Source: Boswellia sacra
Taxonomy: Eukaryota > Streptophyta > Magnoliopsida > Sapindales > Burseraceae
NCBI GenBank assembly: GCA_013180625.2
Contig: SNVD02013979.1
Coordinates: 496,001-560,000, forward strand
DNA: 64,000 nt
Direction of reading: 5' to 3'
Positions within the stretch are counted from its first letter, which is position 1. Every line of letters begins with the position of its first letter. The notes under the pieces are model-generated. The model saw only the letters and a list, made by a program, of their open reading frames with translations, was not told the origin of the DNA and made no database searches. Positions 21,198 to 34,000 of this stretch are shown here, piece by piece. A program made the translations under genes and the position numbers.

Positions 21198-22326
21198 TAA
21201 AACTCGACCCGACCCGACCCGATCAGTGTGTACCCCCACCAATGAGTGGTTGCCTTAGGAACTATTTTCACTCTGGAGCTACAAGCAGAAGGCTCTAATG
21301 CTGGGTACAGTCTCACTGACTTTTTCTCCTATACTTTCTGATGACTGGAAGAATTGTTAGATTACTAGGCATGCGCTTTGTTAAAATTCCTAAACTAAGG
21401 CGGAAGAAAGTCAAAAAATTGGTAGCACAAGTTGGAAGGTTACTGCAAAAAAGTATTTAATTAATGTAACATGTGCATGAAATAATTAAGTTTTGCTGAT
21501 AGAATATTTCCAGTTGGAGGATATAGATTATCGTGTGGAAGTAATAACTATACTTGGATGGTTGTGTTAATTGTTGATGATGGGCTGGCATTGCTTTAGG
21601 GTAGGGTGTGCTAGACACTAAATAATTTTAACTCCAATGTATGGCAATAGTCTTCTTCTATTATTAATCAGTGTCTTTGTATTCTTTAGTGCAAGCAGTT
21701 GTCATGTCAGCACGTGTGTACAATACATGCGTCTTCATACATACCACTGACACATTTACAATTTCTTCTTATCCCTTTGGAATAGTATTTTTCCAATATG
21801 GTTCATAGTTCATTTGAATTGAACCAATGATTTATGAAGTGGTAATTGTATCTAGTGTTTAATGTCAGAAAAAAAAAAAAAAAACTTGACTTGTAGGTAT
21901 GGATCACTATTTGCAAGTTCACTTCTTCAGCAGCTCCGTGAAGATGGTGTTTACATGAGGCCTCTGGGTAATGTTATCTATCTCATGTGCGGCCCCTGGC
22001 ACATCTCCTGAGGTTTGCAGGCAAGTACTAGTCAAGTTAGACCGAAGAATTGAAGAGTTTGACAGAGTGGAGGAGAAATTGCAATCTTGTTGATGATGAA
22101 AGCTAGAGTAATTTTTTGCTAATATTATTAGACCTGAGCAACTTATAGCCAAAATATTTATTTTCTTTAAGTGAGTTGATTACTTATTTTTCACGATAGT
22201 AAGACGATTAGGCAGTATTCATAATCAGATACTTCGTAAGGTTTCTTTTCTTTGTATTTGAGAGAGGAGGATTCTGTCAATAATAATGTTGCATTGGGTT
22301 TGAAAATGTTACTATCCAAGCTGATC
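21198..22326 (+). repeat. Second copy of the BIO1 3' region (direct duplication)
   Basis: 21239-21830 repeats 16232-16830, and 21896-22326 repeats 20404-20826, with few differences. The copy starts inside the right end of a hAT-type element (GACCCGATC to TACCCCCA, then CAATGAGTGG), so duplication followed that insertion. This copy lacks the LINE and keeps the uninterrupted intron with an A-run at about 21870-21886. Confidence 0.85.
21896..22093 (+). pseudogene. BIO1: BIO1-type last exon, copy 3
   Basis: Third copy of the terminal exon, reading FASSLLQQLREDGVYMRPLG with Arg where copies 1 and 2 have Cys (CGT against TGT). Family members also have Arg there as recalled (LREDG), so this copy is closer to the ancestral sequence. 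It carries the same frameshift before SPEVCRQ and ends at a TGA near 22093. Confidence 0.8.
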
Positions 22327-22439
22327 AAATCTAGGATTACAAGTGAAGTGGGATTCAAAACAATCCAATTTGATTCATATAAATAGAAGTTGCCTTATTT
22401 ATTATCTATGCATTCACTTAAATCTGATCCAACTCAAAT

Positions 22440-22440
<1 letters not shown>

Positions 22441-22499
<59 letters not shown>

Positions 22500-22543
22500 G
22501 TATATATATATGTATATATATGTATATATATGTATATATATAT
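22441..22543. repeat. (TA)n/(GTATATA)n microsatellite
   Basis: About 100 bp of almost pure alternating TA with interspersed G, bounded by CATACATACA on the left. Simple sequence only. Confidence 0.95.
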
Positions 22544-22985
22544 TTGTTGGTCCAATTCAATAGATGACAATGCTAATATCTTGTATCTATGTTAGTAGTT
22601 CACATATTCTACATAACTAGGGAGATAATGGAGGATGCCCTAAAAGATAATTGAGCATGTGCCTTAAAGACTCCATTAAGACAACGAAGGGATATCAAGA
22701 AATGGATAGTTGGTGAGTTCTAGTTGGAGTCAGCGGAGTGACCCTCCTGAAGAAGGGGATCAGGTGAACCGACTAGATCTTTTTTTTTTTTGGGGTTAAT
22801 TTAGTTTGAAATTACTACCCTTTAGAGTTTGATTTGAACTACAATAGGATCCAAAAGATATATGGCCTATCGTTTTATATATATTGAGAACTGTAGTAGC
22901 TAATGATTTGATAAGACTCAAAACCAATATCTTGTTCCTTTATCAAAACAGATAAAAAGGAACCTTTTTTTATCTTTAAAAATAA
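22544..22985. other. Intergenic spacer
   Basis: AT-rich spacer between the BIO1 remnants and the MITE pair. A more GC-balanced stretch at about 22610-22790 may be an old insertion, but no ends were found. Confidence 0.35.
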
Positions 22986-23421
22986 GAGTAATACTACTCA
23001 TACAAATTATTTATATAAATTTACACATACAAATTAATGTATCATCCCTATATGATAGTCATATCACTCATGTTAATTAATGTCATTTATTATTAATATA
23101 TATTGAGTAATGCTACTCATACAAACTATTTATACAAACTCACACATACAAACTGACGTGGCATCCCTATATGATCGCCACATCACCCATGTTAATTAAT
23201 GTCATTTATTATTAATATATATTTATCAAATCACTGCATTTATTTATCAAATCATATTATGTCACGTTAGTTTGTATGGATGAGTTTGTATAAGTAGTTT
23301 GTAAGAGTAGTATTACTCATATATATTTATCAAATCATTATATTTATTTATCAAATCATATTATGTCACATCAATTTATAAAAATGAGTTTGTATAAATA
23401 GTTTGTAAGATTAGCGTTACT
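22986..23421. mobile_element. MITE interrupted by a second copy of itself
   Basis: The outer element begins GAGTAATACTACTCATAC and ends TTAGCGTTACT, imperfect inverted repeats; its two halves flank the inner copy 23105-23318. Without the inner copy it is about 222 bp, close to the inner element's 214 bp. Both share the interior ATGTTAATTAATGTCATT. No coding capacity. The superfamily is unsettled because the target duplication in the AT-rich site is unclear. Confidence 0.75.
23105..23318. mobile_element. Inner MITE copy
   Basis: Long terminal inverted repeats of about 59 bp, starting GAGTAATGCTACTC on the left and GAGTAATACTACTC on the opposite strand at the right, with about eight mismatches. 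It lies within an ATATATAT stretch at the centre of the outer copy. Its arms are more alike than those of the outer copy, fitting a younger insertion. Confidence 0.8.
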
Positions 23422-24614
23422 TTAAAAAAAATATCTAATTTTATTTGTATAAAAGCCTCTTAGTCCACTTAATGATTGGAGTTCAATCCTTGTCATGTTC
23501 TTGCATTTGTATATGCCCACATTTCCTGACAATCATTCCATTAATCTCTATCTCACTATTATATGTCCTTTTAAATTATCATTACTACCGTTACATTTCT
23601 CAAATATTGTGTTAAATTTTCCTAAATTCTCAAATATGGATTTCATTTCGTGATTGTTAGAAGTATAATAGTACTATTTTACATATATTTTTATAATTTT
23701 AAACTAAGATTTAAATGAATCTCAACTGCACTTGTATTTGAAATAACCTTGAATTTGAATTTCATTATTTATTTTTATTTTTAGTTTTTCAAAACTCAAC
23801 CTAATCTTATTAAAAAAATAAATAAAAGAAATTAGAAAATGGCGAGTGACACTCGAAATCCACAAAAGCAACTGACGTTTGTCCATTAAGAAACAGAGAC
23901 GTCATTCGACAGTGACGTGGAAAGTGCCCACAAGTTGTCCTCCCCCATCTCAGCCCGTTAAAAGAGAATGTACGGTTAGGATTTCATTTCTCATCCCCTT
24001 AAAGCGACAAAAGTTAAAGAAATCTAGGACTCTAATAACAAGAAAATATCTACTACTACAGAGCTCACGAAGCTCGTTATCACAACGGTTCATTCCCAGC
24101 CTATTATTCTTCAATCAAAATAATAAAAATTTCCGTGACCTCCATTAGGTTGTTTTTAGTAAATCATTTACTACACGATTCTTTTGAAAACCATAAATGA
24201 CTACAATAAAATAAATAACTTATCATAATTTATGATTAGATATATTAATTAAAGACACGTAGAAAATATCGAAAGAATTGTTAAAATGATCAAATTTAAG
24301 GGATAGATTTTAAAAATAAAGATATTAAAAATTTTTAGGTGACAACACTAAACGACACTTAATGCATTCGATAACATTAGATAATTTCTGATAGTGTCTC
24401 ATACTATGGTATAGTGTATGACCATATTTTTCAGAGGATATTTACTGCCTGATAGGATTATAATAAGGAGACTTCTTTTGGAAACTGATTCATTTATAAA
24501 GGAAACTGTCGGAGAATATATTGTGGGAGGGTGTGGTGCAGCACACGTGATTATGACCCAGGTCTTTAAGGCAGCCAATAGTCGCCAGAGTGGACCTGAG
24601 CAAACAAAAGGGTC
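23422..24614. other. Upstream region of the CBP60B-like gene
   Basis: AT-rich, without a recognised gene. It contains a cluster of ACGT-type motifs (23873-23918), listed separately. The core promoter was not pinned down. Confidence 0.4.
23873..23918. promoter_or_regulatory. Cluster of three TGACGT motifs upstream of the CBP60B-like gene
   Basis: TGACGT occurs at 23873-23878 and 23913-23918 and its complement ACGTCA at 23899-23904, all within 46 bp and about 1.1 kb before the start codon. TGACG words are the core of as-1-like sites bound by TGA-class bZIP factors. Use by this gene is an inference from position only. Confidence 0.35.
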
Positions 24615-24640
24615 AGAGAGAGAGAGAGAGAGAGAGAGAT
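24615..24640 (+). repeat. (AG)n tract near the CBP60B-like 5' UTR
   Basis: About 13 AG units followed by a long C/T-rich leader up to the start codon. Such GA tracts are common near plant transcription starts. The 5' UTR probably begins near here. Confidence 0.8.
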
Positions 24641-25035
24641 AGGAAACACAAACATTACTCAATTCACTCCACCTCACCCCTTACCATTACCAATAATCTA
24701 TCAGCTCAATCACTCCTCCAAGTGTTCCTCCATTTTCTCTCAGGTTTTTTCTCCCTTACCTGCAGTTTCTCTTTGCCTCCGTTTGGCTGCTAAGAAAATT
24801 CTATACAAGACTGAGTTTTTACCTTTACTTTCTCTCCTTTTTGGTTCGACTTTATTTTATTTTATTTTTTAAATTTGTCTTTGTTGTTTTTCGTTGCTTG
24901 CTTACTTTCGTGCTCGAGACTAGGGTTTTGGACCAATTTTCGTTTGAATTTGAGGAGTTTTGTGGAATTTGAGTTGAATTGGATTTGTGCGTGTGAAATT
25001 AGGGTTTCCTTTCTGCGTGTTTCCAGATCTGAAAA

Positions 25036-28000
25036 ATGCAGCCGAGGCAAACGAGGTACATGGAGAGAACCAGTAGTATGAGTAGAGGCAAAAGGGCTCT
25101 TGAAAGTAATGAAGAGGAGCCGCCTGAGCGTAAACGGCCGGCTCTCGCTAGGTAATTTTTTTTTCTTTCCTTTTCTGGATAAATTTATTTATTTTTATTC
25201 TTTTCTTCATGCATTTTATTTCATTTAATTTGGCATGGATTTTGTTTTTATAATTTTTTTCTAACTTTCAAGTTGAAGTTTTGGACTTTTAAAGTAATGA
25301 CTGTGATGATACTATTTACTGGCCCGTGATGGTTATCGGACAAGTTAAAATTGCAATGTTTGGTAAACCAAGTTGCTGATCACGCGTTTTCTGTTTCTAA
25401 TATGACGTTAGTTACATTTGTTTATTTATTTATTTTAAACAACACATACAATTTATATTCTGTTAGCACTTTTACCTTTAACTTTGACTTTAAAAGTTAC
25501 CTAATACCCGTTTCCCTATGCGACATAGCATTCCTTGTACTCTTATTTTAGTGTTGAGTTGTCAAATGGAGATGAGTGATGTTGTATTGGAGGGTTTTGT
25601 TGAATGTTACATTGGTAGGATGGCGGTGGGAAGGATTTGATATTCACGAGTTAAAAGTGTCAGTGGTTCTGCTACCCTTATTCCCTCTAGGGTGCTTTTA
25701 ATTTATTCTGTTTGACACGGAATCTCAGACCTGTACTTTTTATTGTGGTGACTTCACTTTATAGATGAATTTGTCTCGCTCTATTGTGCTTGGACTGTTA
25801 ACACATATGAAATTATCTTTTGGATGCTTGGAAAGACCTGTTGCTTGGCAATTCAAAGGGATGTTTTATTGTTAGCACAAATTGTTGTCAGCAGAACCTG
25901 TTTGGTTTGTATTTTAAGGCTATTCAAGAATCCATGAAAAAGATTGCACTATGGGTTTTGCTTCGTTATGCACTATCTAGTTTAGAGAATTTATATTGCT
26001 TTTTGACATCTTGTTACTGAAAATCTACTATTCGGATGCATTTTATCTCAACAAACATTGTTCTGATCATCTTCTTGCTTGTGGTATTCTTGATGCATTT
26101 GCTAATCTTATTCAATTTATGGTGCAGCACTAAAAATTTGCTGGTTTCAATTTACTAACTATTATGTATATCTTGCAGTGTAATTGTAGAAGCTTTGAAG
26201 GTTGACAGTCTGCAGAAGCTCTGTTCATCTTTGGAACCGATTCTCCGTAGAGTAGTAAGATATGTTGCTTTTTTTTTTTTTTTTACAATTATGTCTACTA
26301 AATGATGTGTATGACTATCATTTTTTTGCTTAAGATGATTGGGTAATTTCTACAGCTCCATCTCTGTTACTATGATTTATTATTGGAAGATTTTCTTCTC
26401 ATGGATATGTTTAAGATATGGTGCATAATTCATTCCTTCCCCATTTTTCCTGATCATTATCATTTATAATCATAGAGATTACTTTGATCATCAAACTAAA
26501 CATTTGTGGCATACTGGCATGAATATTGTTTTTCTGGTTGAAGGTTATGTTCTTTTATCAATATGCTAATTTTTATTGGCACCTTATGTGTAAACGCAAC
26601 ATGCAAAAGTGTTTGTCAGATGCACACACATTTTCCTATTCTCCATCTTCTGTAATCTTTTATTGCATTTGCATTTGTCTCGAATTTTGGCATGCTTTTG
26701 TAATATTACTTAAATATTTATTTATTTTAAATTTGAAGTGGCAGTTCTAGATACGTCATTACTGCTTTAGTAGTTATTTTCTAAAAAAGATTGGATGGTG
26801 GTCATTCTGGTTTAATTAAATCCTTTTTTTGGGTTTATTGTTGAAGTCATGATGAATGTGTAATTCAAGATGACTAATTCCCTTCTCAAATATTTATCAA
26901 GTTTAATCCCTCTAGTTTGATTCCGAAGAAATATTATTGAAGAAAAATATCCATCTCATTTTAGTTCTCGAATATTCTCTTGTAAATTTATTTATTTTTA
27001 ATATTTTTAATTTTACTGTTTAACAGGTAAGTGAGGAAGTAGAACGTGCTCTAGCAAAGTTAGGCCCTGCTAGGATCACTAATGGACGGTAAGATAATCA
27101 TATGATTCAATGCCATTAATTGATTTAATAAAATAAGGTGAATTTATTTTATTCATTTTTTTGTGAACTTTCTTTTGCATGTTTTGATATTATATTAAGT
27201 CATTTTGATTTTGATTGACTTTCTGTTTACAAATTCTGGTTTGTAATAGTGGATCTAAGCATGGAACATGTAGAATCAGGATATATCAAGTCTTTCCTTT
27301 CTAGATCTGATGGCTTTTTATGTCTTACGATGGCAGTTTTTGTAGCAAAATAGTTACTTTGTTGAAATGTCCGTGGGATTTCACGTTCCCTTTCTGATTT
27401 CTAATTTTCCTGTTTTAAGATTTCTTTTATGTGTTTTTATTTTTTCAAGCCAACAAATTTAAGCCAAACTCCTCCCGGCCCTAGTGTGAACAGTTTCATC
27501 CCAGGATCTTTTATACAATCTAGTAAAAATTAATTTTATCACAAAGGTTTTAAGTCTGAGGATGGTTAGCACTGTGCTTAATGATCCTATGACTGCAGCA
27601 TTAGCAAATTGTTCTGCATATTTAAGATTTTCATTATAACTTTACGAGTATGACTGTCTATTAGGACAATTTTATTTGGTACTACGATTGAGTTACCATT
27701 TCTTTTGTAAAATCATTGGTGTGTTCTGTATATTGAATTACTTAAAAGAGGCCGGCCTGGTGTTTACAAAGTCTTCTAGTTGTCTCATGTGGTTTCCAAT
27801 CTTGAATCACTATGTAATCCTGACTTTACCAGGCATCATGTTGCTTGTAAGGAACTAGAGGAGAGCAGTTGAATGCCGAAAATTTCCCTTCTTGCATGGT
27901 TTGGGTGGGATGGTTCTTTGGATAGTTTATTATTTTGTTTTTATTTTTTTTCCCCACTGGCTGTTAATTTAGTTCTTGGATCGCATGGGATGATGGAGTT

Positions 28001-31000
28001 CTTATCTATTTTTTAACATAAAGGTCTGAGTTCTGTCTCTTAGTTTAATATAAATTCCAATACCTAGAGAAAAATACTATGTTCTTAATCTATTTCATGG
28101 TAAAAGCTTCTCTCTTTTTCTTGCTGTGTACTCATATGCTATCGGCATGGATAATGTTGTTCATAAAATTGCTTGAATAGTGGCTTCCTTTATTCAAAAT
28201 CTCAATGTCTTAATTGTCTTACTTCTGTGCCTCATGATGTTGTTTGCCCCTTGCTCAAATAGTATGTATTTTTCTTTGACCTCTGTCTTTCTGATATATT
28301 CCTCTATCACTTGATTTGTCAGGGCTTCCCCAAAACGAATTGAAGGTCCAGATGGGTGTAACTTGCAGCTGCACTTTAAGTCGAGGTTATCTCTGCCCCT
28401 CTTTACGGGAGGAAAAGTAGAAGGGGAGCAGGGTGCTGCAATCCATGTCATTCTGGTTGATGCGAATACAGGACATGTTGTAACATCTGGACCTGAAGCC
28501 TCTGTGAAGCTTGATGTTGTTGTGCTTGAAGGGGATTTCAACAATGAAGATGATGAAGGCTGGACACAGGAAGAGTTCGAAAGCCATGTGGTAAAAGAGC
28601 GTGAAGGAAAGAGGCCACTGTTAACTGGGGATTTGCAAGTGACTCTCAAGGAAGGGGTAGGAACAATTGGGGATCTCACTTTTACTGATAATTCAAGCTG
28701 GATAAGGAGCAGGAAGTTCAGGCTTGGCTTGAAGGTCGCCTCAGGATATTGCGAGGGCATTCGCATTCGTGAGGCAAAGACTGAAGCTTTTACTGTCAAA
28801 GATCACAGAGGAGAATGTATGCTTGTGCTATTATCTAATTTTTATGCTCTATTCATCTTGTACTCTCCAGTTAAATTCTCATCTTTTTCATCGACAGTGT
28901 ACAAGAAACACTATCCACCTGCATTGAATGATGAAGTATGGAGATTGGAGAAGATTGGCAAGGATGGATCATTCCACAAAAGGCTAAATAAAGAAGGAAT
29001 ATTTACAGTTGAAGACTTTCTGCGCCTTGTTGTGAGGGATTCTCAAAAATTGCGGAGTGTAAGTGTACCGTTTGTTTCTGAATTAAAATATTCCTGCTTT
29101 GTTATTGTCTTCTAATGTATATTGACTGATTGTAGATTCTTGGAAGTGGTATGTCAAATAAGATGTGGGAAGCTCTCTTAGAGCATGCAAAGACATGTGT
29201 CCTCAGTGGGAAGCTTTATGTTTACTATCCTGAAGATTCCAGAAACGTTGGTGTTATATTTAACAATATTTATGAGCTGAATGGCCTTATTTCAGGGGAG
29301 CAGTATTATCCTGCTGATACTCTTAATGAAAACCAGAAGGTTAGTTAGATATATGTTCTTTTCAGTCAGATTCTACCTGGAAAAAGAAAAGGTTCTACCA
29401 TCTATTATGGTTGCTTTGGAGTCAATTTATATCAGCTGCTGAAATTTAGTTATGGCCATTCTATAACTTTAATCTGTACAAAAATACTTTGTCAGCTTAC
29501 ACTATGATTTTGATCTAACTTAGAGGAACCACCGTACTCCTTGTTGTTGCTTGTTTAATGTTGTTTCTTTTTCTTATTATATTTCTTCATTGTAGCAGTG
29601 TTCTTGGGAGTTACTTGTTTCTATTTAGTATCTATGTTACCATAGAGCATCTATTTAAAATTATGGCTGGGGATATCAATTTGATTTGAGAGAAGTAAAC
29701 CCTAAGAGATTGATTCAGTGATCAGTCATTTGGTTTTGGTGTCTATGAAGCATAGGTTTAAGGTTTGACTCCCCTTGGATGCAATAAATTCCTTGGGGCA
29801 ATGGTCTGAGGTCTACCTGACCTGTGTGGAGGGGATGCTTTGCAAGGGACCTGTGGACTAATCGGTCTTGGACACCAGGGTTATATAAAATAAAAGTAAA
29901 GGAGAAAGTGGGGTTACATCTTCTCAAAATTTCACTTTTGTATCTGATGGCAGAGTGTCAATGTTTAAGTGCTGTATTGAAATGGATAATTAAAGTTTTC
30001 CTTATTATTTCTGAACAAGCTTTCTTGTCTGCCTCCTTGTCTGGGGAACTTCTACCTGTAATGCTTATCTAGCATCACCTCTAGCATCTGGTTTGTTAAA
30101 CCTGAAGTTTTGCAAAAGGCTACGGCGTTTTTCCCTGCAATGTCAGCAGTTGGTAGCCATGATTCTGACTTTTTCCTCAAGACGTGTATGAGTGCTTTTC
30201 CTATAATTTCTTCTTCCCCTGTGGTGTCAGATGGTATTTTTCTATTATTTTTCCTGTTATCTTGGAATACCCTTCATATAAACATGATACAAATTGCAAT
30301 TCTTTTTAATTTGTATGCTGGGATCAAAGTTCTATTGTTGTTATATCTGCACTTTACCTACTGGAATTTTTCTGTCTTGATTTGCTACGGTAACCAGCCA
30401 AAGTTTTGGACACAATCCAGTTGGTTCTATGTGTGCAAGGTTTTGGGCATTGGGGGATCAGGGAATTTAAGACACCTAGATTCAGACTAGCATTGGATAC
30501 TCATTCTCAAGTGTAACTAACATAACATGGTAATGTAGTAAGGAAGCTTCAGATTGTGACTGTGGTTGTCATGTTGTTGGAAAAGAATAACCAATTATAT
30601 TGTTCTCTAGTTGCTATAGGAGAAAGGAAATAGTCATAGTAATATAATTATGTTTAATCTTAGTTATAATTTTTCAGATTAGCTTTGCTTTCACACAAGG
30701 TTTCATAGAATTTTGTCTTATAAAAAGGGTATTATATTTTAGACTTTTGTTTTAAGCTCGGTTTAGGTTGAGATCTTAATTCTTGGCTTCTTAATCTTTT
30801 GTGCTACTGAGGCTGGGGGGTTGGGGGTTGGGGTAGTGATCTACATTACTATATTCTTATTTTTTATTGAATCACATAGTTTTGATCAATAAGGAAAAAA
30901 AATTTTGTACTGCAGTTATATGTGGATACACTGGTGAAGAAAGCGTATGACAATTGGAATCTAGTCGTAGAGTATGATGGCAAGTCATTTTTGAACTTCA

Positions 31001-34000
31001 AGCAACCCAAGAGGTCAAATGCTTCTCGAAATGAAGTTCAGATAGGTCAAATAGATTTCTCTAATACTTTAGACCATCAAATGCAACTACCACGGCTGCC
31101 ACCCACTGTTCCTACTGACCAGTCTTCCATTCATTCAAGCAATCCAGTAGGAGGTAATTATTTCTGGCTGCTTATTGTTCCCTTGGTTTTATTTTACCTG
31201 AAGTTCTCTCTTGTTCCCTGAAAATTTGTCATATGAGTTAATAACATTATACATGTGGCTACTGAAGCAAGCATTCTTAAAATCTTGGCATTTTTAAGCC
31301 TTTGTTTCATTTATCTGGGGTTGGGCTCAGATGCAATATGCTGTTGGTGTAAAACATTGAGCCCAACATTTTAGAATTTCAGTTATTAGTTAGGACAGAT
31401 AGAATAGGACAAAAGGAAGTTTGTACCTCTTGAAATTTGGAGATAGTGTTTGACTTTCAGGAACAAGCAGGAAGACAACTTGCGTAAATGACAATTCAAG
31501 TTTTAGCACCTCTTGAAATTCCATAAATTATCCATTAATTTATTGACCTGGGCTATAGCATGTCAAGTACAATGGAGAATTTTTTTTGACAAAGTCCTGT
31601 TACAGTAGAATGGCTATTAGGGATATTCTGTGCAGCAAGGCTTCCCTTCCTGGTGCAATACCAATGCTATAGTGCTACAATGGGTCTGGTCTGATGTGAC
31701 TTTCAAAGACTGTTAGTCTAGTAATCATTGGTGTCAACTGAGATGGTACAGTGGCATGATGGGATTAGGAGAAGTTTAGTGTTAAAATCTGTAATCATTT
31801 GGTTTTTTTTTTTTTCCTTTTCTTTTGTTGGGGGGGTGTGGGTGGGGCTGGTAGGGCCACGTGGGGCGGGGTGGGATGAGGGGAGGGGAAGATCTATTAA
31901 CTTTCTAGTTCAGAGTTGTGGTTTTATTTTGATAAAACATCATCCAAATTTTCTGGTTTTGAAATGGCCTAGGCTTTATCTTGCAGCTTTTCAAATATCA
32001 GATACTGAAGTACCCTGGTGATAGAAAACTAGTATTTACTGTTAGAACTTATATGGAAGTTTTAGATTATAATAATTCTATTATAAGTGGTAAACATATG
32101 TATTGATTGAAAGTGATTTTATTTCCGAATTTACTTTGATTTATCTATTATACATACATAAATCTCATATATCAATAACACACAACAACTTTCATCTTCT
32201 CTTCTTTATCTATTTTACTCTCTTTTCTCTCTTTTAACATGGTATTAGAGCGGGTTAGTGTTTCTTTTTTTTTTTTTTTTTTTTTTTTAAATGAAAATGA
32301 AGAAGAAAAAAGATTCACTCTTCATTTTCTTTGAGTCTTTAATATTAAAAAAAAAAATCTTTTCTTTCATGTTAGTCTCTAATGGTTTTGTTTTTATGAT
32401 TAATAAATCTATTCAGCCTCTTTTTTAGGTCTCTAATTTTTTTTATTAAATTAAAAAAAAGTTCAGTCTCTCAGCGTTTTTTCGAATTTCAGCCCCTTAT
32501 TTGTTTTCAAGCTCACTCTCTCAGCCTATTTGTCCTCGCACAATTAAACTTGTGTTTTTTTGTATCAAGGGGTCTTTTGAATTGTATGAAGACTTTTGAG
32601 CTTTTAAAATTTCCTGAGGGTGTGTCTGGAAATACAAAAACCCTCTTTTGGTCATTGGAAAATTTTGCTCTAATTTAGCTAAATTTTCATAGCTTGTCCA
32701 AATTTCACTTTTATCCAAAACCTAGCCACTTTATTGTTAAATTACCTTATAACCTTTGGCTAGCGGTAAGAGTCATGGCTACCCTTACAGGCTTGCGAAA
32801 AATTCGTGGTCGAAAATGTCTCCTCTTAACGGAAATCATCGTCTCTTATAATTTCGGTTTCACTCTCTTGCTAGTTGGGTCTTTTGTCCAGAAGTTTGAG
32901 TGAGATGGTTACCTCTTCTCTTGTCAATCCTCTTGAAGCTTTATCACTGTTGTGAAGTTGAATAACTCTGAAGTTTATGTTGTGGTGAAAAGAGTCCTCA
33001 AATATATATTTGTAACCTTTATTTCCAAATTGAGCATTAAAAATATCTATGCTTCAACTTGAGGGGGAGTTTTAGAACTTATATGGAAATTTAGATTACA
33101 ATAATTCTATTATAGGGGGTGAAAATATGTATTGATTGTGAGCAGTTTAATTTCTGAACTTACTTTGATTTATCTACTATATATATGTAAGACTCACATA
33201 TCACACAATAACCTTCACCTTCTCTTCTTTATCTATTTTATTCTCTTTTAACATGGTATCAGAGTACAGATTCAGAACCCTAAACACTGAAGCCAACATA
33301 TAAGTTCTCGCCAATCACAAGATACAGAGTTGTTCATACTTGCAGAGGTGTCCTAACTGTCATGTCCTCCCAGCATATATAACAATTATTAAGGACACCT
33401 GATAACACATGCGGCCAACTCCGAATGAAGTTAATATCACTTTATTGGGTACTGAACTGAAGCAAAATATGTTTTTGCTTCCAAATACTCAAATGCCAAT
33501 ATGGCATAACGGAAGCTTGTCTCTTTGACCATCTCACTTGCTCTTAAATCTTAATTAAGAAAATTTTCTCGTGTATAATGACTTATTTGTAACCCATCTG
33601 TTTGATGCATTAGCTGGTAGTTTTTGCCTTGGCATATCATTAATCAACCTTCATTGTTCTCTTTTTGCCAGCTTCAGGTTATACTGATAATATTGTTACA
33701 AGATACTCAACCCAGCCCCAAGTTATGAATTCGAATTCCCGTAGTCAGTTTGATGGCAGTTCATTCGTGTCTCATGAACAGCTGATCAATGATTCACAGC
33801 AAATTCAGAGCTCTAGATATGATAACAACAATGTTGTTGGGCTTGCTCTTGGTCCTCCACAATCATCCAACCCAGGACTCCAAGCTATTTGCTCCTCTGA
33901 TCAGCCATCCAACGTTAATCCTTTTGATGATTGGTCACATAACCGAGACAAGGGAGTTGACGATTTCTTTTCAGAGGAAGAGATTCGCATCCGAAGCCAT

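Larger units (their letters stand above)
1..22093 (+). pseudogene. BIO1: BIO1-type (7,8-diaminopelargonate aminotransferase) pseudogene, broken by many transposons
   Basis: Exon remnants in the right order resemble the aminotransferase half of the plant mitochondrial bifunctional BIO3-BIO1 protein, a PLP enzyme of biotin synthesis. Recognisable blocks are RCGENFSIYK, TPQFDACAIWLTQGPD, ELARDLGYTAAGFGHVMF, GWASRAYFSDN, AMEAQAPSPYT, GRGLFLDP, GALIIEP, AAGGMHVVDLLFQRVLVND, CVPDIACYVKLLTGG (containing the expected PLP lysine), LLHGHAYSAHAIG and RPLGNVIYLMCGP. Several exons have in-frame stops or frameshifts and one intron has grown to over 10 kb through insertions, so this is a dead locus. The dethiobiotin synthetase half and the gene start lie upstream of the window or are lost. 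Exon pieces are listed separately. Family identity is confident; exon edges are inferred from GT/AG signals. Confidence 0.85.

Noticed and set aside
32694..32903. 69-codon ORF inside the TRIM-like element as a gag remnant
   Set aside because: No gag-like motif; the interior looks non-coding.
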